64,000 bases of DNA from Chitinophaga filiformis (GCF_900102545.1 NZ_FNBN01000003.1:423158-487157); one strand, 5' to 3'; counted from the first letter of the stretch, positions 9,717 through 18,610 are shown. Notes: generated from the letters alone by a model not told the origin. A program made the numbers and translations.

Positions 9717-10178
9717 ATGCTAAACCAGAGAAGATCCGTATTAAAGAAGATAGCAGCCACATTGGCTGGAATCACAGGTGTCAACGCAATTGCCAGAGCA
9801 GCCGCTCCTGCCTTACCGGAGAGCACTCCGCAAGGAGCCGTGATCTATGACCAGGAAGTGCCATTGTTCTCCAGTTTTAAGATCCATGGCAACACGGTCT
9901 ATATTGCCGGAATAGGCGCCCACTTTGAAGGAGATATCAAAGCACATACGGACCACGTATTAAAAGAAATGGAAAAAGTACTGACCAAGGCGGGGTCATC
10001 GATGGAGAAGGTGCTGAAAGTTAGTGTATTCCTGCACGACCTGAATGATTACAAAGCGATGAATGAGGTATTCAGAGGACGGTTTGGCAACAATCCGCCT
10101 GTCCGTACCACGGTAGCAGTTTATGGAGGTGTACCCGGCGACTCTCTCGTAGAGATGGATTGCATCGCCACCCTATAA
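9717..10178 (+). CDS. Exported RidA/YjgF-family protein
   Basis: The C-terminal 115 residues are a RidA/YjgF domain (KIHGNTVYIAGIGAHFEGDIKAHT, VLKVSVFLHDLNDYKAMNEVF, PPVRTTVAVYGGVPGDSLVEMDCIA). The family's active-site Arg (in PPVRTT) and Glu (in VEMDCIA) are present. RidA hydrolyses reactive enamine/imine intermediates released by PLP enzymes and is normally cytosolic. Here about 35 residues are added at the N-terminus: QRRSVLKK, a hydrophobic stretch, then an Ala-rich cleavage site near ARA-A, which looks like a twin-arginine signal. The gene directly precedes a PLP-enzyme gene (35 nt), the usual partner of RidA, so both probably act in the periplasm. Confidence 0.9.
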   Translation: MLNQRRSVLKKIAATLAGITGVNAIARAAAPALPESTPQGAVIYDQEVPLFSSFKIHGNTVYIAGIGAHFEGDIKAHTDHVLKEMEKVLTKAGSSMEKVLKVSVFLHDLNDYKAMNEVFRGRFGNNPPVRTTVAVYGGVPGDSLVEMDCIATL

Positions 10179-10213
10179 GGAGGATGTTTTTCTTTACCCT
10201 TTCTTTTTAACAT

Positions 10214-11458
10214 ATGCAACGCAGAGACTTACTAAAAAATATGTCTGTAATCCCCGTATTGGGGGCATTTGCAGGCAGTGCTAAACTATTGCCCTTATCT
10301 GATGAAGCGGCAGATGCCACAGTAGCTGGAAAGGACTATTTCAAAGAACTCGGCATCCGCACATTTATCAATGCCGCGGGTACATATACTTTTATGACAG
10401 GCTCCCTGATGAGGGACGAAGTGATGAGCGCCATCAATTATGCTTCGAAAGAGTATGTATTGCTGGATGAGCTGCAGGATAAGGTAGGGCAGCGTATTGC
10501 AACCCTGTTACGTTGCGAATATGCTACTGTTACCTCCGGCGCTGCTGCTGCTATGACATTGGGTGCTGCCGGTGTACTGACCGGCATGGACGAGAAGAAA
10601 GTAGCACAGCTGCCATTCCTGGAAGGCACTGACATGAAAAGGGAAGTGATCATTCAGAAAGAGCATGATATCGCATATGCACATGCACTGAAAAATACCG
10701 GTCTGCGGATCGTGTATGTAAGTGGTCGTGAAGAGCTGGAAAAAGCGATCACTGACAAGACGGCCCTGATGTACTTCCTCAATGCCAACAATTTTGAGGG
10801 GAAGGTGCAGGTGGAGGAGTTCCTGAAGATAGCGCAGGCGCATAGCATTCCTACGATGATAGATTGTGCGGCAGATGTACCTCCGGTTGAGAACCTGTTC
10901 AAATATACCGCAATGGGATACGACCTGGTATGTTTTTCCGGTGGTAAAGGCATTCGCGGTCCGCAGAGCGCGGGCCTGCTGCTGGGAAGGAAGAAATATA
11001 TTGAAGCCGGAAGATTAAGCGCGCCTCCCCGCGGTAATACGATAGGCAGAGGACTAAAGGTGAATAAAGAAGAGATATTAGGAATGCTCGTGGCACTGGA
11101 AACGTACCTGGCCATTGATCATGCTAAAGAATGGAAAATGTGGGAGGCGCAAATTAAGCTGATCAGCGACGCTGTAAAAACAGTGTCGGGTGTGACGACT
11201 GAAGTGGTGGTGCCTCCGGTGGCCAACCATATTCCTACGCTGCACATCTCCTGGGATGCCACAAAGATCCCTGCTACAGCAGCAGAGGTCAGGCAAAAAC
11301 TCCGCAGTGGCACTCCTTCTATAGAAGTAGCCGATGGAGCCAACCAGCATACCTTTAATGTTACTACCTGGATGCTGGTACCCGGACAGGAGAAGATAGT
11401 GGCAACGCAACTCAAAAAAGTACTGGCAGAAATGGCGCTGTCCACAACGCATGGTTGA
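10214..11458 (+). CDS. Exported SelA-like PLP-dependent enzyme (DgaE group)
   Basis: This 414-residue fold-type I PLP enzyme belongs to the selenocysteine synthase-like COG1921 family, which includes D-glucosaminate-6-phosphate ammonia-lyase. It shows the N-terminal INAAGTYTFMTGSLM motif, a cofactor-binding region TSGAAAAMTLGAAG, an aspartate in MIDCAADVPP (D217), and the probable Schiff-base lysine K245 in FSGGKGIRGPQSAG. The N-terminus (MQRRDLLKNMSVIPVLGAFAG) is a twin-arginine-like signal, fitting export of a folded cofactor-loaded protein. It is preceded by a RidA gene and followed by a terminator and an amidohydrolase gene. The likely reaction is elimination or deamination of a small amino compound. 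It is not a true SelA: no selB or tRNA-Sec gene was seen. Confidence 0.87.
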   Translation: MQRRDLLKNMSVIPVLGAFAGSAKLLPLSDEAADATVAGKDYFKELGIRTFINAAGTYTFMTGSLMRDEVMSAINYASKEYVLLDELQDKVGQRIATLLRCEYATVTSGAAAAMTLGAAGVLTGMDEKKVAQLPFLEGTDMKREVIIQKEHDIAYAHALKNTGLRIVYVSGREELEKAITDKTALMYFLNANNFEGKVQVEEFLKIAQAHSIPTMIDCAADVPPVENLFKYTAMGYDLVCFSGGKGIRGPQSAGLLLGRKKYIEAGRLSAPPRGNTIGRGLKVNKEEILGMLVALETYLAIDHAKEWKMWEAQIKLISDAVKTVSGVTTEVVVPPVANHIPTLHISWDATKIPATAAEVRQKLRSGTPSIEVADGANQHTFNVTTWMLVPGQEKIVATQLKKVLAEMALSTTHG

Positions 11459-11490
11459 TAAATGGTGGTGTGTTTCACCTACAGGGAATT

Positions 11491-11540
11491 ACAGGGCTGG
11501 TAAAGTGCACGAAATTGCCAGCTCTGCCCTGTTTTTTCTT
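11491..11540 (+). terminator. Probable terminator after the SelA-like gene
   Basis: ACAGGGC (11491-11497) pairs with GCCCTGT (11526-11532); an inner TGG-TAA/TTGCCA pairing extends the stem with a bulge, and a run of Ts follows. It splits the cluster into an upstream SusC-SusD-RidA-PLP unit and a downstream amidohydrolase-RraA-carrier unit, perhaps with read-through. Confidence 0.6.
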
Positions 11541-11708
11541 TTAAAGCATATTTCATTCAGATTACATAAGCCGGGTAACAGGGAGCTCCTGCCAGTAGAT
11601 AAGGACTGCGTGTATTGATACTGGGCACGTAGCGTTTTTGATATTGTTGCAGCGGGCTGCTTGTCCGGGTCTTTCATTCATGTACAGGTCTCATTAAAAA
11701 GTAAGGAC

Positions 11709-12944
11709 ATGAGGAGTATTATTCAATACCTGGTACTCCTGGTATCGGTGAATATTATTTTCACCGGCGCTCAGGCCCAGCAATATAGCCTGCTGATTAA
11801 AGGTGGTCACGTTATAGATCCGAAAAATAATATCGATGCAGTCATGGATATTGCATTGACAAATGATACTATTGCAAAAGTAGCTGCTCATATAGACCCG
11901 GCTACGGCACAGAAAATAATTGATGCCACCGGCTTATATGTTACGCCGGGCCTGATAGATATTCACACGCATAATTTCTTCGGTACAGTTCCCAACCGTT
12001 ATCTGAATAACAGTTATGAAGCAGTCGCGCCGGATGGTTTTACTTTTCGTTGCGGCGTGACCACTGTTGTGGATGCAGGTAGTTCGGGATGGAAGAATTT
12101 TGAGATCTTTCTTGATCAGACAATAAAGCATTCGAAGACAAGAGTGCTTGCTTTTATCAATATCGTAGGCGGTGGTATGCGTGGTGGGCCGTATGAACAG
12201 GACCTTACGGATATGGATGCCAAGATGACTGCACTGACTATCCGCCGGTACAAACAATGGATAGTGGGGATCAAGGTAGCACATTATGAAGGTGCAGAAT
12301 GGATACCTGTAGACCGTGCCGTAGAAGCAGGTAACATGGCCAATACGCCGGTAATGATCGATTTCGGTGGCAGTAATCCGCCATTGTCGCTGGAGGAACT
12401 GTTCATGAAGCATCTGCGTCCCGGCGATATCTTTACACATGCTTATGCAAAAGTAAAAGGCCGTATGTCTATTGTTGATGATAATGGCAAACTACGTCCG
12501 TTTATGCAGGATGCCCGTAAGAAAGGCATTCTCTTTGACGTAGGACATGGAGGTACCAGCTTTAGTTATTCACAGGCTATTCCTGCATTAAAGGCCGGCT
12601 TTTATCCAAACACGATCAGTACAGATATTCACACCGGCAGTATGAATGGAGACATGAAAGACATGCTGAATGTGATGTCTAAATTCCTGAATATGGGTAT
12701 GTCGGTGCAGGAGCTGGTGAAGGCAGGCACTTCAGCCGCAGCACAGGCAATACGCCATGAGGAATTAGGAAGTCTTTCAGAAAAAAGTGTGGCAGACATT
12801 GCCATCTTACGTGTGGAAAAAGGTAAGTTTGGTTTTACAGATGCACATACGCGTGTGGAAGGAGATAGTAAGCTGGTATGTGAGGCGACGCTACGTGCAG
12901 GCAAAGTGGTGTATGACCTTAATGGGATCACCGTGACTAAATAA
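11709..12944 (+). CDS. Exported amidohydrolase/deacetylase-family metallohydrolase (COG3964-like)
   Basis: An amidohydrolase-superfamily enzyme of 411 residues. Metal ligands are visible: HTH in GLIDIHTHNFF (H86, H88), a candidate bridging Lys in VGIKVAHYEG, His in IFTHAY and in FDVGHGG, and the catalytic Asp in TISTDIHTG. Relatives hydrolyse acylated amino or hydroxy acids and often sit beside SelA-like PLP enzymes. The start is set at ATG 11709, which has TAAGGA just upstream and opens a Sec signal peptide (SIIQYLVLLVSVNIIFTG, cleavage after AQA); the frame is open back to 11661. It probably deacylates a substrate in the periplasm before the PLP enzyme acts. This order is an inference. Confidence 0.87.
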   Translation: MRSIIQYLVLLVSVNIIFTGAQAQQYSLLIKGGHVIDPKNNIDAVMDIALTNDTIAKVAAHIDPATAQKIIDATGLYVTPGLIDIHTHNFFGTVPNRYLNNSYEAVAPDGFTFRCGVTTVVDAGSSGWKNFEIFLDQTIKHSKTRVLAFINIVGGGMRGGPYEQDLTDMDAKMTALTIRRYKQWIVGIKVAHYEGAEWIPVDRAVEAGNMANTPVMIDFGGSNPPLSLEELFMKHLRPGDIFTHAYAKVKGRMSIVDDNGKLRPFMQDARKKGILFDVGHGGTSFSYSQAIPALKAGFYPNTISTDIHTGSMNGDMKDMLNVMSKFLNMGMSVQELVKAGTSAAAQAIRHEELGSLSEKSVADIAILRVEKGKFGFTDAHTRVEGDSKLVCEATLRAGKVVYDLNGITVTK

Positions 12945-12992
12945 CCCGAGGCGTTTTAAAACAGGTTTTATTCTTCATTCAAATACTGATAC

Positions 12993-13907
12993 ATGAAATT
13001 CTTTTATTTCCTTCCATTACTGTTGCTGTCCTGTTGGTTACGGGCGCAGACAATTTCCAGGGAGGAACTGATCTTTCTTACAACAGAGTGGAAAGGAGAA
13101 CGTTTTGCTGACGGAAGGCCGAAGATCCCTGATGCAGTTATTGAACAGGCACGTACTGTGAGCCTGGATGATGTGTGGACCATTCTTGAAGGAGAGGGGT
13201 ACCATTGTCAGTTTGACGGTGGCTGGAAAATGATCTATGATAACAAACCTATTGTGGGCAGAGCAGTAACAGCGATGTTCATTCCTTCCCGTCCTGATGT
13301 GGAAGCGCATATGAAGGAGAGGGGGCAGCAGAAAGGTTTTAAAGGGAACAGTAATTCATGGCCTATCCAGCAGTTATCAAAAGGTGATGTGTACGTGGCG
13401 GATGGCTTTGGCAAAATAGCCGATGGTACGCTGATAGGTTCTACACTCGGCAATGCTATTTATGCCCGTTCAGGTAATGGTGTGGTTTTTAATGCCGCTG
13501 CGCGCGATCTGGAAGGGCTGAAGGAGATCGATGGGTTTAATGCGCTGGTGCGGGATTGGGATCCTTCTTTCCTGAAAAATGTGATGTTGTCAGGTTTGAA
13601 TGTGCCGATACGTATTGGCCGTGCGGTAGTGTTGCCGGGCGACCTGGTGCTGACTTCCAGTGAAGGGGTGATATTTGTACCGGCACACCTGGCAGAAAAA
13701 GTGATCGGTATTGCCGCATTCATACAGGTGAAAGACCAGTTCGGATTTGAGATGGTGAAAGCCGGGAAATACACGCCTGGTGAAATAGATAATAACTGGA
13801 CAGACGCCATCAGGGAGGCATTCCTGGAATGGCAGCATAAGCAGGCTGGCAAAAAGCCTATGACCCGCCAGGAGCTGGATAAGATGCTGGAGAAAAGAAC
13901 CTGGTGA
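12993..13907 (+). CDS. Exported RraA-like aldolase/decarboxylase-family protein
   Basis: The core of this 304-residue protein is the RraA-like fold of the 4-hydroxy-4-methyl-2-oxoglutarate aldolase / oxaloacetate decarboxylase group: GDVYVADGFGKIADGTLIGS, then the substrate-binding ARD in NAAARDLEGL, and PGDLVLTSSEGVIFVP. The family acts on 2-oxo acids with a divalent metal. It starts with a cleavable signal (MKFFYFLPLLLLSCWLRAQ), while family members are usually cytosolic. The gene lies 48 nt after the amidohydrolase and 31 nt before the carrier gene. A lyase at this point would turn a 2-oxo product of the PLP enzyme into smaller acids such as pyruvate. Confidence 0.85.
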   Translation: MKFFYFLPLLLLSCWLRAQTISREELIFLTTEWKGERFADGRPKIPDAVIEQARTVSLDDVWTILEGEGYHCQFDGGWKMIYDNKPIVGRAVTAMFIPSRPDVEAHMKERGQQKGFKGNSNSWPIQQLSKGDVYVADGFGKIADGTLIGSTLGNAIYARSGNGVVFNAAARDLEGLKEIDGFNALVRDWDPSFLKNVMLSGLNVPIRIGRAVVLPGDLVLTSSEGVIFVPAHLAEKVIGIAAFIQVKDQFGFEMVKAGKYTPGEIDNNWTDAIREAFLEWQHKQAGKKPMTRQELDKMLEKRTW

Positions 13908-13938
13908 TTATTTTTAAGTATTAAACTATTTCCACTTT

Positions 13939-14985
13939 ATGACAGCATTACTCCCCGCCGCCGGGCCTTTCATCATTGCATTCTGGGTCATACTGGCCAT
14001 ACTTTGTTCAAGAAGGGCGCAAACGAAAGGTTTTGTGTATACGCTGACCATCTTTGCAGCCGTTACAACCGCAATGTATTATCCCCAATACTTTCTGACT
14101 GTGGGAGGCTATGACCTTTCAAAACTTATTACACCGCTTATCCAGATTATCATGTTCGGGATGGGGACTGCCATGAGTGTACGTGATTTCTATGGTGTGA
14201 TCAAAATGCCAATGGGTGTTTTTACAGGTGTGGTATGTCACTTTACTATTATGCCCTTTGTAGGTTGGGGGCTTGCTCACCTGTTCAATTTCCCGCCTGA
14301 AATAGCGGCAGGTGTGGTACTGATCGGTACCGTACCCTGTGGTATGGCATCCAACGTAATATCCTACCTGGCAAAAGCCAACCTGGCGCTGTCGGTTACC
14401 CTGACGGCAGTTTCAACTATGATGGCGCCTTTTGTGACGCCTTTCCTGATGCGGTGGCTGGCTGGCAGTTATGTGGATATCAGTGTGACGGCGATGATGT
14501 GGGACATCTGTAAGATTGTGATCCTGCCGGTAGCAGCGGGGCTGCTCTTCAATCATTTCCTACACGGAAAGCTGAAATGGCTGGATAATATTATGCCTAA
14601 GATATCTATGTCGGCCATTGCTTTTATTATCGTTATCATCACGGCTAAAGGGCGTGAAAGTTTGCTGGACGTAGGTATACTGCTGATTTTATCATCACTC
14701 ATTCACAACCTATCAGGGTATACACTGGGCTATTGGCTGTGCCGTCTTATCAGGATGAATGAGCAGGATTGCCGTACGATAGCAATTGAAGTGGGGATGC
14801 AGAACGGCGGACTGGCAACGGCCATTGCAAAGAATATGGGGAAGATCGCTACCATTGGTCTGGCTCCGGCTGTATTTGGTCCCCTGATGAATGTAACCGG
14901 CTCTCTACTGGCTTCCTGGTGGCATAGACATCCGCCGGAGGAGGCCAATGAAAAAGCCGTCCAGCTTGAAGTTGAACGGCTTTAG
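13939..14985 (+). CDS. Bile acid:sodium symporter (BASS) family carrier
   Basis: This 348-residue protein has about nine to ten hydrophobic helices and the family signature GTVPCGMASNVISYLAKANLALSV, with a second repeat EVGMQNGGLATAIAKNMG. BASS carriers move organic anions with sodium, among them 2-oxo acids and pantothenate precursors. As the last gene of the cluster it is the obvious candidate to bring the periplasmic pathway's product into the cytoplasm. The coding end overlaps a hairpin that looks like the operon terminator. Confidence 0.88.
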   Translation: MTALLPAAGPFIIAFWVILAILCSRRAQTKGFVYTLTIFAAVTTAMYYPQYFLTVGGYDLSKLITPLIQIIMFGMGTAMSVRDFYGVIKMPMGVFTGVVCHFTIMPFVGWGLAHLFNFPPEIAAGVVLIGTVPCGMASNVISYLAKANLALSVTLTAVSTMMAPFVTPFLMRWLAGSYVDISVTAMMWDICKIVILPVAAGLLFNHFLHGKLKWLDNIMPKISMSAIAFIIVIITAKGRESLLDVGILLILSSLIHNLSGYTLGYWLCRLIRMNEQDCRTIAIEVGMQNGGLATAIAKNMGKIATIGLAPAVFGPLMNVTGSLLASWWHRHPPEEANEKAVQLEVERL

Positions 14986-14990
14986 TTTAT
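14953..14990 (+). terminator. Hairpin terminator overlapping the end of the carrier gene
   Basis: AAAGCCGT (14953-14960) pairs with ACGGCTTT (14976-14983), followed by AGTTTAT. The stem overlaps the last codons of the carrier gene. The T-tract is short, so the strength is uncertain. Confidence 0.5.
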
Positions 14991-15197
14991 CATTTATAAT
15001 GTAACAACAGTGATGTTGTACATCAACGAGGTGGAATATATAAATAAAGACAAACGGGGAATTACAGTGTCAAGTGGAAATCAAGATAATCACAAAATGT
15101 GAAAAAACTATTCTTTTGAGGTAATTTTTTGCAGTTTTTTTCTGAAGGTATCTACTTTGACCCATAAAATTGTATTTTGTTATATAAAACCACGTAT

Positions 15198-16235
15198 ATG
15201 AATAATCCTAAACAACGCAGGGAATTCCTCAGGCAGATGGCATTGTACACCATGGGGGCGGGCCTTTTACCCTCCGTCCTGGCAGCCTGTAATACCGGCT
15301 CTTCCACGAAGGAAAGCAAAGACAGTACCAACACCAACGCCGGACAGGCAGCTGCTGATAAAACAGCAAAGGATCTGTTCTTTAAGATATCCCTGGCTGA
15401 ATGGTCTTTCCACGAGGCTATATTCGGAGGAAAACTATCACATCTTGACTTTCCTGTGAAAGCTAAGAATGACTTCGGGATTGAGGCTGTTGAATATGTA
15501 AATCAATTCTTTAAGGATAAAGCAACGGATAAGGCTTACCTGGCCGATCTGAAGAAACGTTGCGCCGATAATGGTGTACGCAGTGTGCTGATTATGATCG
15601 ATGGTGAAGGAGAAATGGGAGATATGGACGTGAAGAAAAGAGTGAAGGCAGTGGAAAATCACTATAAGTGGGTGGAAGCGGCAGAATACCTGGGTTGTCA
15701 CGCTATCCGTGTAAATGCAGCAGGAGAAGGCAAACCGGATGATGTAGCTAAGGCAGTTGCAGAATCGTTGACTAAATTGTCAACATTCGCCAATACACAT
15801 AATATCAATGTGATCGTAGAAAATCATGGCGGCACTTCTTCCAATGGTAAATGGCTGGCAGGTGTCATGAAGCAGGTGAATATGCCTAACTGTGGTACCT
15901 TGCCTGACTTTGGTAATTTCTGTATAAACCGTACCAAACCTGTAGACAATACGCCACAGGGCTGGGCAGCTACGAAATGCCTGGAGGAATATGACCGCTA
16001 TGAGGGCGTAACAGAATTAATGCCTTTCGCAAAAGGTGTTAGCGCCAAAACACACGATTTTGATGCGGAAGGTAACTGCGTGGAAACAGACTACCGCAAA
16101 ATGTTGAAAATAGTAAAGGATGCCGGTTATACAGGTCATATCGGTATCGAATATGAAGGCGCTAAACTTTCCGAAGAAGAAGGTGTGCGTAAAACACTGG
16201 AGCTGCTGAAGAGAGTAGGTGCAGAACTGAGCTGA
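15198..16235 (+). CDS. Exported sugar phosphate isomerase/epimerase-like TIM-barrel lipoprotein
   Basis: The product has an N-terminal signal with a twin-arginine-like QRREFLRQM motif and a lipobox VLAAC. A xylose isomerase-like TIM barrel follows (SLAEWSFHEAIFGG, NINVIVENHGGTSSN, LPDFGNFC, TGHIGIEYEG). Acidic metal-ligand candidates are the Glu of VENHGG, the Asp of PDFGN and the Glu of GIEYEG. Such proteins are common in Bacteroidota and act on sugars or hydroxy-oxo acids; the substrate is unknown. ATG 15198 opens the signal; an upstream in-frame ATG at 15177 is less likely. It is a single gene with its own terminator, not clearly part of the operon before it. Confidence 0.85.
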   Translation: MNNPKQRREFLRQMALYTMGAGLLPSVLAACNTGSSTKESKDSTNTNAGQAAADKTAKDLFFKISLAEWSFHEAIFGGKLSHLDFPVKAKNDFGIEAVEYVNQFFKDKATDKAYLADLKKRCADNGVRSVLIMIDGEGEMGDMDVKKRVKAVENHYKWVEAAEYLGCHAIRVNAAGEGKPDDVAKAVAESLTKLSTFANTHNINVIVENHGGTSSNGKWLAGVMKQVNMPNCGTLPDFGNFCINRTKPVDNTPQGWAATKCLEEYDRYEGVTELMPFAKGVSAKTHDFDAEGNCVETDYRKMLKIVKDAGYTGHIGIEYEGAKLSEEEGVRKTLELLKRVGAELS

Positions 16236-16263
16236 GAAAGCAATAAGTAAACAAGATATCAGG

Positions 16264-16293
16264 AGCCAGGAGCAATAATGTTCCTGGCTTTTT
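16264..16293 (+). terminator. Terminator after the TIM-barrel lipoprotein gene
   Basis: AGCCAGGA (16264-16271) and TCCTGGCT (16282-16289) form an 8-bp stem followed by TTTTC. Confidence 0.75.
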
Positions 16294-16377
16294 CATGTAG
16301 CCTGTATACGCTGAATAAATGCCGGGTTTGTCCCGGTATAATAATTGGATGCTCATACTTAACTAAAGCATTGCCCC

Positions 16378-17586
16378 TTGGATCTTCATGCTGGTTATCC
16401 TTATTCATTGGTCAGATATGGACTGCCGTTTAACTATCCCCGCCTGGATCGCGATGTGCAGACTGACGTATTGATTGCCGGAGGTGGTATTTCGGGTGCG
16501 TTGGCAGCATATTATCTTACAGCGGCAGGCATACCGGTTGTTGTGGCCGACAGTCGTACGATAGGATTAGGCAGCACCTGTGCCAGCACTTCATTAATAC
16601 AATATGAGATAGATGTACCTCTATGCCGGTTATCAGACAAAATAGGAGAGAAGAATGCGGTTGTAGCTTACCGGCTCTGTTATGAATCCATAGCCGTGCT
16701 GGAAGAGATCTGTAAAAAGATAAGGGCACCCTTTTTTGATCGCAGGGATAGTCTGTTCCTGGCCTCTTATAAGAAAGACCGGGAATGGTTGAAGAAAGAA
16801 TATGTGCTACGTAAATCATTGGGTTTTGATGTTGCATACTGGGATGAAGCAACAGTAAAAGATAAGATGGGCTTTGCCGCTCCGGGTGCTATTTATTCTG
16901 GTATGGCTGCACAGACAGATGCTTACATGCTGACTCATTCACTACATCAGTATAATATAAAAAAAGGAGCAGCAGTGTACGACAAAACTACTGTTGTGGA
17001 TATTGCCCATCAAAGGAATGGGGTTATTGTTAAGACCTCAGAGGGGTACAGGATCAATGCAAAATATCTTATCATAGCTACTGGTTACGAGGCCTCGCAA
17101 TATATCAGGGAGCCCTTGCTTACACTGCACTCTACATATGCTACGGTCAGTGAAAGTATTCAGACTGATAGTTGTTGCTGGCATAACAACTGCTTGATAT
17201 GGGAAACCAAGGATCCTTATCTCTATATGCGTCGCACGAAAGATAATCGCATACTGGTAGGAGGAAGGGATGAGTATTATTACAATCCTTCCCGGCGTGA
17301 TAAACTGATCAGCAGAAAAGGCAGGAGCCTTCAAAAAGACTTCAATAAGAAATTCCCGCATATCCGCTTCGTACCTGAGTTTCAATGGACGGGTACCTTT
17401 ATTTCTACCGCCGACGGACTTCCTTTCATTGGTAGTTATCCGGCTATGCCACGTACTTATTTTGCGCTGGGCTTCGGTGGCAATGGTATTACGTTTGCCC
17501 AGATAGCGGCAGAAATACTGACAGCAATGATACTGGGAAAGAAGAATACTGTACAGCAGCTGTTTGCTTTTGGAAGAGGGAAATGA
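16378..17586 (+). CDS. FAD-dependent oxidoreductase (DAO family), TTG start
   Basis: This 402-residue flavoprotein has an N-terminal dinucleotide-binding motif (VLIAGGGISGALAAYYL, about residues 31-47) and the C-terminal GFGGNGITFAQIAAEIL of the D-amino-acid oxidase/glycine oxidase superfamily. The frame is closed by TAA at 16360-16362 and has no ATG before the Rossmann motif, so the start is most likely TTG at 16378, giving the family-typical lead GYPYSLVRYGLPFNYPRL. The substrate is unknown; the fold oxidises amino or hydroxy acids. It converges on the FecR-like gene with only 26 nt between the stops. Confidence 0.85.
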   Translation: MDLHAGYPYSLVRYGLPFNYPRLDRDVQTDVLIAGGGISGALAAYYLTAAGIPVVVADSRTIGLGSTCASTSLIQYEIDVPLCRLSDKIGEKNAVVAYRLCYESIAVLEEICKKIRAPFFDRRDSLFLASYKKDREWLKKEYVLRKSLGFDVAYWDEATVKDKMGFAAPGAIYSGMAAQTDAYMLTHSLHQYNIKKGAAVYDKTTVVDIAHQRNGVIVKTSEGYRINAKYLIIATGYEASQYIREPLLTLHSTYATVSESIQTDSCCWHNNCLIWETKDPYLYMRRTKDNRILVGGRDEYYYNPSRRDKLISRKGRSLQKDFNKKFPHIRFVPEFQWTGTFISTADGLPFIGSYPAMPRTYFALGFGGNGITFAQIAAEILTAMILGKKNTVQQLFAFGRGK

Positions 17587-17612
17587 ATCTTCGTCTATTC
17601 ATTACCTTTTGC

Positions 17613-18401
17613 TCAAAAACGAATGGTCACCTTATTTTTGTTGATTTTGTAATCAAACTTTGCTGTCTGCCGGATCTCTTCCAATACTTTCGTTAAGGAC
17701 GCCTGATGGAATTCCCCATTGATCCCTCCGGCGGCTGATGGATCTCCTTCTACATAGATTTCTGTACTGTACCATTCCTCCAGTTTACGAACGGCATTCA
17801 TAAACGGTTCATCGTGGAAAATGAGTTTATCCTGTAACCAGATCGTCATTTCGATTGGTTGATAGGTTTCTTTTTCCATCAGGTCTATTTCTTTATTAGC
17901 CAGTACCATATTGCCGGGGCCAAGCATTTCCGGTTGATCGTCCGTTTTGGAATGATAGGACTTGCTCACCTTTACTTCGCCACTTAAGACGTAGGCAGTT
18001 GCACCCTGTTGTGATTCAAAACACCGCATTTTGAAGCCTGCAGGTTTTGTAACGGTCATGGTCAGGATGTTCGTTTTTACAGTAAGCGGATAAGCAGTGG
18101 AATCGAAGTAAGCTTCTCCGTCCAGTAACAGTATATGGCTTTTAGCGAAATCAGCCGGTACGAGAAGTTTGGTATTGCTGTTCAGGATAACAGGTGTTCC
18201 GTCTGCTAAAGAGATCTTTTTACGTTCTCCCAGTACCCCTTCGTAAGTAGTGTAGGTCTGTCCTTTTTCACGAATGGAAGACAGGACCTCCTTTGGACTC
18301 CGTAGCAGGAATACTGCGAGGAGGGCAATGACACATAGTACAACTATAACAATATAAAGCGATTTGCGACCTGACCTGGTATTAGCTTGCTTAGTAGGCA
18401 C
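17613..18401 (-). CDS. Orphan FecR-like membrane protein without anti-sigma domain
   Basis: This 262-residue protein has only about 14 cytoplasmic residues, then one transmembrane helix (SLYIVIVVLCVIALLAVFLL) and a periplasmic FecR domain (YEGVLGERKKISLADGTPVILNSN, LLLDGEAYFDS). The end is like the C-terminal FecR domain (FMNAVRKLEEWYSTEIYVEG, LTKVLEEIRQTAKFDYKI). It lacks the N-terminal domain that binds a sigma factor, and no sigma or SusC gene is adjacent. It may be a degenerate FecR or a periplasmic signalling partner of another system. Confidence 0.8.
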   Translation of the reverse strand: MPTKQANTRSGRKSLYIVIVVLCVIALLAVFLLRSPKEVLSSIREKGQTYTTYEGVLGERKKISLADGTPVILNSNTKLLVPADFAKSHILLLDGEAYFDSTAYPLTVKTNILTMTVTKPAGFKMRCFESQQGATAYVLSGEVKVSKSYHSKTDDQPEMLGPGNMVLANKEIDLMEKETYQPIEMTIWLQDKLIFHDEPFMNAVRKLEEWYSTEIYVEGDPSAAGGINGEFHQASLTKVLEEIRQTAKFDYKINKNKVTIRF

Positions 18402-18574
18402 TGGGAATGTTTGGTTTTGATGAAGGGATAAAATTAAAGAAAAAAATATAGGACGGAAGTTTTGTTGGGTTTAAATAAAAAGAAATTCACAGGTGTTCTG
18501 TTTAATTAAAGAAGACTTTTGTTTGAGGTTTTCAAAACCACTGTGAACAGGTTGTTGTTGTTGTCAGATCGTTT

Positions 18575-18604
18575 TTGTGGGAATCTGTCGGCATACTAAC
18601 TTTG
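18575..18604 (+). promoter_or_regulatory. Bacteroidota promoter of the proline dehydrogenase gene
   Basis: TTG (18575-18577), 19 nt, then TAACTTTG (18597-18604): a full match to the Bacteroidota -33/-7 consensus. The start codon follows 6 nt after the -7 box, so the transcript is probably leaderless or nearly so. Confidence 0.8.
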
Positions 18605-18610
18605 CGGCCC

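Noticed and set aside
10214..11458. True selenocysteine synthase (SelA)
   Set aside because: The protein has an export signal and lies in a catabolic cluster; no selB, selD or tRNA-Sec was seen. It belongs to the SelA-like ammonia-lyase group.
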